NCBI GenBank assembly: GCA_014879765.1
Contig: JACSRL010000697.1
Location: forward strand, 1 to 21,924
Direction of reading: 5' to 3'
DNA length: 21,924 bases
Origin: Anaerolinea sp.
GTDB lineage: Bacteria; Chloroflexota; Anaerolineae; JAAEKA01
Numbering within the stretch: position 1 is the stretch's first letter; each line of letters starts with the position of its first letter. Below the pieces are notes generated by a model. The model saw nothing but the letters and a program-made list of their open reading frames with translations, was not told the DNA's origin and did not search any database. Of the stretch, positions 7,437 through 14,700 are shown in pieces. The position numbers and the translations under genes were made by a program.

Positions 7437-7606
7437 GTTTGTAGTGGCGACTTCAGTCGTTCCGTGATTGCGGCCCTCTGCTGTGAGGTGCGCTGCACGA
7501 AACGACTGAAGTCGTTACGTAACTGTTCAGGTGCCGGGCACTTGCGCTTGATGCTACGCGAAGTGCCCGACACCTATGGCTGAATAGTTACGTCGTTACT
7601 ACGAAC
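7437..7606. repeat. Long imperfect palindromic repeat, split by a miniature element
   Basis: The left arm is 7437-7466. The right arm is 7496-7518 continued at 7600-7606 once the 81-nt insertion plus duplication is removed. The 30-nt arms then pair with about four mismatches, and the core is CGACTTCAGTCGTT against AACGACTGAAGTCG. Such CGACT-TC-AGTCG repeats seem common in Chloroflexota intergenic DNA. The repeat may act as a transcript-end hairpin for the WXG100 genes, though there is no T-run. Confidence 0.7.
7519..7591. mobile_element. 73-bp IS66-like miniature inverted-repeat element (MITE)
   Basis: The ends GTAACTGTTCAG (7519-7530) and CTGAATAGTTAC (7580-7591) are inverted repeats with one mismatch. 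Direct 8-bp copies GTCGTTAC flank the element (7511-7518 and 7592-7599). Ends starting GTAA with 8-bp target duplications are characteristic of IS66-family elements. The inside folds as a second hairpin (7529-7546 with 7557-7575). It has no coding capacity, so transposition would need a transposase in trans. Confidence 0.7.
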
Positions 7607-7806
7607 TGGCTAGGTCACACCGCCCGTCCCGACCGTAGACCTTTCCCCCTCGCAAGCCAGCGCCGGGGCGACGGACAAGAGATCGCTCTGGCTCTGGCTG
7701 CCCCTTTCGGGATATGGGCGAGTCGTCCTGCCTGGGAGGTCTCGCCACCAGATCATTCGCAGCGTGAAGCGCAATTCGTCATCTGAAGTCGAGGGAGTAC
7801 GGACTC
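7607..7806 (+). other. Intergenic leader of effector 2, no gene seen
   Basis: I see no open frame, strong promoter or terminator here. GAGGGAG (7791-7797) is the ribosome binding site, 9 nt before ATG 7807. Confidence 0.4.
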
Positions 7807-9150
7807 ATGCCTGCTGACATCATTCAGGTGCAGTACGATCAGCTTTCCCGTGTGGCGAGCCAATTCGGCCGCACGGCCGAGAACGTCGTTGCGACACAAC
7901 AACAGGTGCTGCGCAGCGCCCAGCAACTGCGCCAGGGCGGCTGGGAGGGCCGCGGCTCGGCCGCTATCTTCGCCGAACTGGATGGCGTTGTCGCACCTGT
8001 ACTGCATCGACTCAGTGCGGCCTTGGCGGAAGCAAAATCCGTCACCTTGCAAATTGCCCAGGTCATGTATCAAGCCGAAGAGGATGCTGCCAGACCGTTC
8101 AAGGGAACGGGGGTCAGTGCAGCACAAGATGTCGGTAAACCGCCAGGTCTGGCTGCGATCATCCCTGAACACGGTCAGCCGCTTCCTGATCCATATAGTA
8201 TCGACGGTATCAAGCAGACTGACCTTTCTGTGTTTTTTAGCCAGTACGAAGACAGTGACGTCATGACGAGCGATATTCTGGACCGATATCTGATGAACCC
8301 ACAAATGATGTCATTCCAGAAGAACCTCACCAGCACGTTAGTTGATCGGGTGCGCAACGGCGATGCGCCATTGACTCCAGAGGTGCTGTACCAGTTGGCG
8401 CTTCAAGAAACCGGTGATCCTGGCACAGCTCTGATCGTGGCGCACAATGTAACCAAAGCACTGGCTCGAGGACGATCGCCGATTCCCTGGGAAAAAGTAT
8501 CAGATGACCCATTGATCTATCGCTTCGATGGCGCAGATGTTAGGTTTGAACCGGCAAGTTATCATTCGGACGCTGAACGGATTAGCTCTAAGGGAAGCCC
8601 GTCAGTGTTCTATGCCATGGTCTCGGCTGATGCCTTGGGCACAAAGGACGAGGGTGATTGGTATCATTACTATCTCAATGCGGCAGCCTCCTATTATGCA
8701 GCCACTGGCCAAATCGATTTCGACAACGTAGGTGGAATCAATCCATTCGATTACCGAAGAGTGGTGGATAGCGCCGTCGACGGCGCCATGAACGAGATGA
8801 CGGTGGGGCCGGTGACCAACCCCGCAGCTTTTGCTGGCTGGCGCTACGCCAACGCATTGAGCTATTTGGAAGGCGCAAAGTACGGGGCGGATTTTGGCGG
8901 CTCGCAAGATGAAGTGACTCGTGAGACCAACATCCATCGCCAGGGGGCGCTGTTGGGACTGCAACTCGCCGGTATTGAACCCGAATCCTCTTGGCGGTGG
9001 TACGTCACGAAAACTGGCAGCGCAGCGGGACAGTTCGACACAAGCGTTGATTTGGCGACAGACACGTATGCAGTACTTGACCCCTGGGGAAACGAGATCG
9101 AGCTTTTCGGTGGTGATGATACAGGAATCGGCGATGGAGGCACGCGTTGA
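7807..9150 (+). CDS. WXG100-headed type VII effector-like protein 2
   Basis: The 447-residue protein begins with a WXG100 hairpin (1-99): the turn is G-G-W46-E-G48-R-G and the end motif is QAEEDAARPFK. After a short linker, residues about 115-440 form a large unrecognised region. It includes an early helical part (FFSQYEDSDVMTSDILDRYL) and an Asp-rich middle (YRFDGADVRFEP). A Tyr/Trp cluster (GDWYHYYLNAAASYY) and a second helical part (YANALSYLEGAKYGADFGG) follow. The end (WRWYVTKTGSAAGQFDTS, then Gly/Asp) is strand-like. No Sec signal or known catalytic motif is visible. The stop overlaps a TTG-started lipoprotein gene by 4 nt. The tail looks less GC-rich than the ATPase gene, consistent with an exchanged cassette. 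It is a type VII substrate by architecture, and its activity is unknown. Confidence 0.88.
   Translation: MPADIIQVQYDQLSRVASQFGRTAENVVATQQQVLRSAQQLRQGGWEGRGSAAIFAELDGVVAPVLHRLSAALAEAKSVTLQIAQVMYQAEEDAARPFKGTGVSAAQDVGKPPGLAAIIPEHGQPLPDPYSIDGIKQTDLSVFFSQYEDSDVMTSDILDRYLMNPQMMSFQKNLTSTLVDRVRNGDAPLTPEVLYQLALQETGDPGTALIVAHNVTKALARGRSPIPWEKVSDDPLIYRFDGADVRFEPASYHSDAERISSKGSPSVFYAMVSADALGTKDEGDWYHYYLNAAASYYAATGQIDFDNVGGINPFDYRRVVDSAVDGAMNEMTVGPVTNPAAFAGWRYANALSYLEGAKYGADFGGSQDEVTRETNIHRQGALLGLQLAGIEPESSWRWYVTKTGSAAGQFDTSVDLATDTYAVLDPWGNEIELFGGDDTGIGDGGTR
9136..9140 (+). promoter_or_regulatory. Ribosome binding site supporting a TTG start
   Basis: GGAGG lies 6 nt before TTG 9147, inside the end of the effector gene. 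It decides the unusual start codon and points to translational coupling. Confidence 0.6.
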
Positions 9151-9626
9151 TCCTCCAAAAGTGGCGCGCAGCTGTCATATGCCTCGCGTTAGCATGGTTG
9201 TTTGCGGCTTGTGCGATAATGGACACAGACCGCACTGGAATGAAGGAGACAGGAGGCATGGGACTGACTACCACTACAATCGAACGGCTGTTTGAAAACG
9301 GTTCAGCGCATTCCTATCGCCAGGATGGCAGTGAGACGGTCGATCTCTATTGTCACGTGGTCGAAGGAGCGTGGTGCTACTTCGTGCCGCAGGGCAAAAT
9401 CGAACCCTACGATGGTCGATATGACCCCCAGATCGAAGACGAGGCGCACCGGATCGGATCCGACTTCGCCAAACAGATCACACGCGAGCTGGGCGTCGAG
9501 TACATTGCCCAATCACGCAACAACGGTGTCAAAGTGCGTTGCGTCCGTCCAGAGAATGCCCGCTCGTCCGTGGCATGCCAGGTTGATCGCGGCGGCGGCT
9601 GGCAAGAACTGTCGGTGTTGCCGTGA
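9147..9626 (+). CDS. Lipoprotein paired with effector 2 (possible immunity or partner protein)
   Basis: The 159-residue protein starts at TTG 9147, overlapping the effector stop (TTGA). The signal peptide is compact: a basic start, hydrophobic residues 8-20 and the lipobox F-A-A-C22. A Thr/Gly-rich tether follows. The mature domain includes HSYRQDGSETVDLYCHVV and GAWCYFVPQGK, with further cysteines later, so disulfides are possible outside the cell. It also has a helix (IEDEAHRIGSDFAKQITREL) and a strand-rich end. I recognise no family. It occupies the same position as the lipoproteins at 5279 and 9998 but shows no obvious sequence similarity to them. That is what one expects if each is matched to its own effector. 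Confidence 0.85.
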   Translation: MILQKWRAAVICLALAWLFAACAIMDTDRTGMKETGGMGLTTTTIERLFENGSAHSYRQDGSETVDLYCHVVEGAWCYFVPQGKIEPYDGRYDPQIEDEAHRIGSDFAKQITRELGVEYIAQSRNNGVKVRCVRPENARSSVACQVDRGGGWQELSVLP

Positions 9627-9747
9627 TTTGTCAGCAAGCCAGCATCAGGGAAGTGAAATGCGCCGCCGTCTTGGCCTCTGGCCGTCTCCCAGCCGATTCT
9701 TTTATCCACTTTACGCCGTTGATCTTTGGGACATCCCGAGGTGAGTG

Positions 9748-9965
9748 ATGGCAGCGTCGGTGATTCAAGTTGAATATGATCGTCTGGCTGAAGTAGCCAA
9801 TGGGTTCGGACGTAATGGTGAGACCGCGGCAGCCCTGCAAGGACAGGTGCTGCGCAGCGCCCAGCAACTGCGCCAGGGCGGCTGGGAGGGCCGCGGCTCG
9901 GCGGCTTTCTTTTCTGCAATAAATACTACAACTACACGACAGTCAATCAATCTGGTAAACCATGA
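9748..9965 (+). pseudogene. Broken WXG100-headed effector 3 (head joined out of frame to a short tail)
   Basis: From ATG 9748 the first 55 codons encode a WXG100 head (MAASVIQVEYDRLAEVANGF..., turn G-G-W46-E-G48-R-G-S-A-A-F-F). Family similarity then stops abruptly. The same frame runs on to 10227 as nonsense across the next gene. One frame over, codons 9912-9962 read F-C-N-K-Y-Y-N-Y-T-T-V-N-Q-S-G-K-P and end at TGA 9963-9965. That TGA overlaps an ATG at 9962 as ATGA, just as effector stops overlap lipoprotein starts elsewhere here. The simplest reading is a deletion near 9910 that removed most of the effector and shifted the frame. GAGGTGA (9738-9744) is the ribosome binding site. A short protein could still be made, but it would lack helix 2. 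Confidence 0.7.
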
Positions 9966-9997
9966 GCAACCGAAAATTGTATCACAAGGAACCTGCG

Positions 9998-10423
9998 ATG
10001 GCCCAGATCAGATGGTGGTTGGCCCGGCTTATCATCATTGGAAGCGTGCTGGCCGGCTGCACCTCGTCACCGGACTTTGGACATCAGGAGACACCAACTA
10101 TGGCGGAACCCACTTATATATATCAAGAATCTATCAAGGAAGGCACAGTAAGTCATTGGGAAAATGGCGGGTCTATAGGCGTAGAAGCAATATCACGAGG
10201 ACGCTATGTGGACGAAGATGGCCATGAGCAAACAGGCGTTGGAGCTCGGATTAGCATCGCTTTAGGCCGTGACGAGCCAGCGCAAAGCATCATAGTCTAC
10301 AAGGGCACGGTTTTCTCCGTCGGCGATCAACGGTTTCAGGTAATCGAGCTCAAGCCCAACAGCTCACTGAGCGTGATGCCCGGCAGCAGCAACGGCTATA
10401 TCGTCATTGGGCAGTTGCCGTAA
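9998..10423 (+). CDS. Orphan lipoprotein left beside the broken effector
   Basis: From ATG 9998, 7 nt after AAGGA (9986-9990), the protein is 141 residues with a normal signal peptide and the lipobox V-L-A-G-C21. An in-frame ATG at 9962 would add 12 residues and would restore the 4-nt overlap seen in the other pairs, so it may be the ancestral start. The mature domain has IYQESIKEGTVSHWENGG, then IVYKGTVFSVGDQRFQVIEL, and ends in short strands (YIVIGQLP). This suggests a small beta-rich fold. No family is recognised. The gene is visibly AT-richer than its neighbours near 10100-10200, a sign of separate origin. It may be a retained immunity protein whose effector was lost. Confidence 0.82.
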   Translation: MAQIRWWLARLIIIGSVLAGCTSSPDFGHQETPTMAEPTYIYQESIKEGTVSHWENGGSIGVEAISRGRYVDEDGHEQTGVGARISIALGRDEPAQSIIVYKGTVFSVGDQRFQVIELKPNSSLSVMPGSSNGYIVIGQLP

Positions 10424-10491
10424 AAGCCTCGCTGGCCGGCAAATTCGGAGATGAGCTGTAGCTCAGGTATCGTTGGTTAGCTGGAGCATCG

Positions 10492-11586
10492 ATGAAACAA
10501 GTCTGCATGCTGTGCGAACGCACCTCGCCCGATGGCAACCTCTTCTGCCAGGAGACCTATTGCCCGGCCGAGCAGTCACCTTTCGTTCTGGACTACGGCG
10601 AGTGGTTCGGCGACATTGAGATCGTCCGCTCGCTGGTTGTCCTGCGTTCGGCCGCGATCTACGAGGTCATGCACCAGAAGAAGCGCAAGTACATGAAGCT
10701 GGCCCACCCTGGCCCCGAAAACCGGGAGCGGCTCAAGCGTGAGGCTGAGTTCCTGCGCGATCTAGCCGGCGGCAAGGATGCGCTGGACAGCCTGCCGACT
10801 CTGCTGCCCCCCTATATCGGCACCACCATCAGGCAGGATCCTTACGGCAAGACCATGCTGCGCGGCCACCTGCTTTATTTCTACCTCTTCGAGTTCAGGC
10901 CAGGCGACACCCTGCGCGAGGTATTGGTCAAAAACCCGCAGCTCTGGATCAACCATGTCGGCTGGATCACCATCGACGTGGCCGCGGCCGTCAACGTCAT
11001 GCATCGCCGCGGCCTCTACCACTTCGGCCTGGCTCCGGAGGGCATCCTGGTGGAGTTCGACGAAAAACAGAACATCCCCCGGATCATGCTGTTGGATCTG
11101 GGTATCGTCAGCTCCAAGGAGACCCTGCGCCAGGTCTGGTATCCCATGTGGACGCCACCCGCCTACACCGCGCCCGAGCTGGCGCCGGTGGATGGCAACG
11201 CGGTGCGCCATGATTTTCGCACCGATGTCTTTGGGCTGGGCCTCTGTCTCTACGAGATGCTGGTGGGCGAGCCGGTCTATCCCTTCAAGCTGCGCAGCGA
11301 CGAAGAGGTCTACCGTTTGGTGCTCCGCAACAAGCGCGTCGAGATGAACCGGGTCGAGGACGTGGAACCGGTGGCGCGCATCGCCACCCAGGCTGTCAAT
11401 CCACGGCTCGATGACCGCCAGCCCAACGCCGCCGAGGTAGCCCAACAGTTGCGTGCGGTCGTAGGCGAGCCGCCGCGCGTCAAAAAACGGCGCCAGCCCG
11501 CCCTGCGCTCGATCATGACCGGCGTCATCCTGCTCTTGGGCATCGTCTTCTTCTTGACGCTGGCGCTGATGCTGGTGTCGCGCTGA
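10492..11586 (+). CDS. Membrane-anchored protein kinase-like protein (pseudokinase), EssB-like candidate
   Basis: The 364-residue protein opens with a zinc-ribbon-like Cys set (C5, C8, C19, C24). Residues about 40-325 form a serine/threonine kinase fold. The putative VAIK lysine is K69, the metal-binding D202-L-G204 replaces DFG, A227-P-E229 is the APE motif and D245 is the helix-F aspartate. The catalytic loop reads H177-F-G-L-A-P-E-G184 where HRDxKxxN is expected, so the catalytic Asp, Lys and Asn are all gone and phosphotransfer is unlikely. Basic residues (330-338) precede one transmembrane helix (341-362) at the very C-terminus, so the kinase fold faces the cytoplasm. EssB/YukC of Firmicute type VII systems also couples a pseudokinase to one membrane helix but adds an extracellular domain missing here. 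The gene lies directly before the ATPase gene, which supports a structural role. Confidence 0.88.
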   Translation: MKQVCMLCERTSPDGNLFCQETYCPAEQSPFVLDYGEWFGDIEIVRSLVVLRSAAIYEVMHQKKRKYMKLAHPGPENRERLKREAEFLRDLAGGKDALDSLPTLLPPYIGTTIRQDPYGKTMLRGHLLYFYLFEFRPGDTLREVLVKNPQLWINHVGWITIDVAAAVNVMHRRGLYHFGLAPEGILVEFDEKQNIPRIMLLDLGIVSSKETLRQVWYPMWTPPAYTAPELAPVDGNAVRHDFRTDVFGLGLCLYEMLVGEPVYPFKLRSDEEVYRLVLRNKRVEMNRVEDVEPVARIATQAVNPRLDDRQPNAAEVAQQLRAVVGEPPRVKKRRQPALRSIMTGVILLLGIVFFLTLALMLVSR

Positions 11587-11625
11587 ATCTTGCCGCAATG
11601 GATTATGGCTTCGCCGAAAGCAAGC

Positions 11626-11686
11626 GGAGTTCGCATCCCCCGATGCGAACCGCCCCCCCGTGGAGTTCGCATCCCCCGATGCGAAC
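11626..11686. repeat. Two tandem 25-nt repeats, each a perfect hairpin
   Basis: The copies are 11626-11650 and 11662-11686, identical over 25 nt and 11 nt apart. In each, GTTCGCATC pairs perfectly with GATGCGAAC around a CCCC loop. No T-run follows, so they are not intrinsic terminators. They sit between the pseudokinase and ATPase genes and could tune translation, stabilise mRNA or be REP-like repeats. Confidence 0.75.
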
Positions 11687-11725
11687 GGCCCCAGGCAGTG
11701 TGAAGTAAATTCGTGAGCGTATCCG

Positions 11726-14700
11726 ATGCCCCAGCCACTTGTCATCGACCGACCACCGCGCATCCAACCTGAGCTGCCCTTCGACGAGATCGAGATCCCG
11801 TCGCCGCCCGACAAGGGCCAGAGCGGCTGGGAGCAGTTGGCCCAGATGGCGCTGCCCCTGGTGACGATCCTCGCCTTCGTCTTCCTGGCCAGCGGCGGCG
11901 GCGGACGCAGCGCGCTGATGATCATCCCCATGGCGCTGGCGGTTTTGGCCTCGGCCGGCATCGGCATCTTCACCTATTTGCGTCAGAAGCGCATGGCGGC
12001 CGAGGCGTTGCGCGCCTACGAAGAACGCCTGGTGGAGCTGAACAAGCAGATGCACGTCTACCATGACATGCAGCGCCGCTTCTACCACTACAACTACCCC
12101 GAGATTCAGAACATCTTCAAGCTGGTCAAAAGCGCCCGCACCGAGGTGGAAAAGGCCGACCGCACCCTGCGCACCGACACCCGGCTCTGGGAACGCCGCA
12201 CCTCGGACGAGGATTTCGGCGTCATTCGCCTGGGCATCGGCGCCTTGCCCTCCACGGTCGTCTTTCGCTTCAACAAATCCGACGATCTGAACGATCCCCA
12301 GGTGCGCCAGGCGCTCAAGCTGGAGCAGGATGCCCGCTTCGTCGACGACATTCCGGTGATTATCGCGCTGCGCCAGCCGTTCCAAAGCGACCAACCGGGG
12401 GATCAGGAGGGGGAAAGCGAGCGGGAGAAGCAGGCTGACGAAGCCCGCGCAGCCATGACGCCCATGACCCACGCGCTGGGCGTCGCCGGCGAGCGCAAGG
12501 CTGTCTACGAGTACGTGCGCGCCCTGCTGGCCCATTTCACCGTTTTTCACGCGCCCATGGATGCCCGCGTGTTCGTGCTGGCCACCCATAAACAGGAGTG
12601 GGCCTGGACCGATCAGCTTCAGCACTGCCAGGCCGACGCAGATATCGAATATCGCTACTTCCACGATCAGATCAAGCCGGAGCCGGAGGAGAAGCCCTTT
12701 GACGAGGCCGAAGAGAGCCCGTTGATGCGCTATCTGGAGGGGCTGCGCCGCATTTTGGCCACGCGCAAGATCCAGATCGAGAGCCGCGAGGATCAACAGG
12801 GCAAGGGCGATCCGACGCTGCCCTTCCAGTTGGTGGTGGTGGACCTGCTGGACTCGACCTACGACGAGAGCTCCCCTTTGCACGACCTGGAGTCCGATGC
12901 GGCCATTTCGATCCTGATCGAGATGGGGGCGGCCCTGGGCGCGGCGGTCATTTTCCTGGTGCCGGAGCGGGCCAAGGTGCCCAGCGGCTGCCAGGCGGTG
13001 ATCGAGATCGAACGCACCACGCCCGCCACCAACAGCCGCCGTGAAACGGCGCAGAAACTGCACTTTCGCTATGCCGAGGTGGGGGTCAATACCTTCCGCT
13101 ACGTGGGCGTGGCCGATGCCGTGGCCAACCCGCAGCACATGGACGCGCTGGCGCGCGAGCTGTCGCAGTACAAGGTGCGCCAGGGGCCGGGCGCCGGCCT
13201 GGTCAGCGCGGTGCCCTTTCTCGACCTGCATGGCTTCCGCTCGCTGGTTGACCTGCAGACCGATGTCACGCACAAATGGCAGCAGAGCCGGCTGCCGCGC
13301 AACGCCAACTGGCTGCGCTGCAAGATCGGCCGCATGGCCGGCGGCAAGGCCCGCGCCCTGGTCTTCTCGGCCAAGCGCGACGGCGTGCATGGCATGGTGG
13401 CCGGCAGCACCGGCTCCGGCAAGTCAGAGCTGCTGATCTCGCTGATCGCGGGCATGGCCATCACCTACGACCCTAGCGTGCTCAACTTCGTGCTGGTGGA
13501 CTACAAGGGGGGCGGCGCGTTCAAGGAGTTCAAGGACCTGCCGCACTGCGTCGATATCATCACCAACCTGGAGGGGGACGCAGTGACGCGCATGTTCACG
13601 GCCATCAACGCCGAGATGAAGCGCCGCCAGAAGCTCAACGCCGACACCGGCACCAAGAACATCGTCGAATATCGCCAGCGCGGCCTGCATGAAAGTCACA
13701 CTCCCTACCCCTACCTCTTCATCATCATCGACGAATTCGCCGAGATGATCGCCGACCGCGCCGAGTACAAGAGCGAGCTGGAGAGCATCACGCGCGTCGG
13801 CCGGGCCCAGGGCGTCTCGCTGATCCTGGCCGCCCAGCGCCCCAGCGGCGTCACCGACCAGATGCGTTCTAACATCAAGTTCCGCATCTGCCTGCGGGTG
13901 GAGACGGGGAGCGAGAGTCGTGAGATGTTGCGCCGCACCGATGCCGCCTTCCTGCCCCCCGGCATTCCCGGCCGCGGCTACTTGCAGGTGGGCAATGAAG
14001 AGGTGGAGCTGATGCAGGTGGCCTACACCGGCGACAAATACCGCGATCCCACCCTGGCCCCGCCGTCGCCGGTGATCTGGACGCGCCGGCCCAGCGCCTC
14101 CGAAGCGGTGCTGGACCAGGAGCCGCCCGAGCTGTACAAGGTGTTGATCACCGCCTTGCAGCGCCAGGCGCAGGAGCTGCCCTGCGCGCCGCAGTACGCG
14201 CCCTGGCCGGCCTTTTTGCCCAAGCAGTTGACCCTGGAGCAGACGCTGATCGATGAAGACCCTGCCAAGCCTGCGGTCACAGCCGCGCGCTATCTGGTGA
14301 ACACAGACCAGCTCACCCTGGGGCGGCCGGCTGAGGGTCCGGCGCTGGCGCTCAACCCGGCGCTGGTTCATTGGCGCAGCGGCGAGTGCGGCTGGGTGGA
14401 GCCTATCGACTGGGAACAGTACGCCATGCGGCCGGTGGTGGGCCTGGTGGACAATCCCTACGCCGCCCACCAGTTGCCCCTGGTCCTGGATCTGCCGCGC
14501 GGCCATGCAGTGATCTTCGGCGGCTCCGGCTGGGGCAAGACCACCCTGTTGCGCACCCTGGCCGTCAGCCTGGCCGCCACCCATTCGCCCAGTGCGGTAC
14601 ACATGTACCTGCTGGACCTGGGCGGGCGCAGCCTGGCCCCGCTGGCCAGCCTGCCCCACGTGGGCGCCGTGGTCAATCCCGACGAGGCCGGCTACGAGGA

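Noticed and set aside
9748..10227. Single 160-residue protein made of a WXG100 head and a novel tail
   Set aside because: After about codon 55 the frame runs out of frame through the lipoprotein gene, whose signal peptide and lipobox are in another frame. The tail is therefore probably nonsense.
10492..11586. Active Ser/Thr kinase controlling the FHA proteins
   Set aside because: The HRDxKxxN loop reads HFGLAPEG, so the catalytic Asp, Lys and Asn are all missing.
11626..11686. CRISPR-like pair of repeats
   Set aside because: There are only two 25-nt copies, the spacer is 11 nt, each unit is a full palindrome and no cas genes are nearby.
11626..11686. Intrinsic terminator after the pseudokinase gene
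   Set aside because: The stems are strong, but C/G-rich sequence follows them instead of a T-run.
11603..13390. 595-codon open frame on the minus strand opposite the ATPase gene
   Set aside because: It is a GC-rich shadow: the product is His/Gln/Leu/Gly-rich with no domain or ribosome binding site, while the + strand frame carries clear motifs. The same applies to the minus-strand frames at 13424-15832 and 16613-19711.
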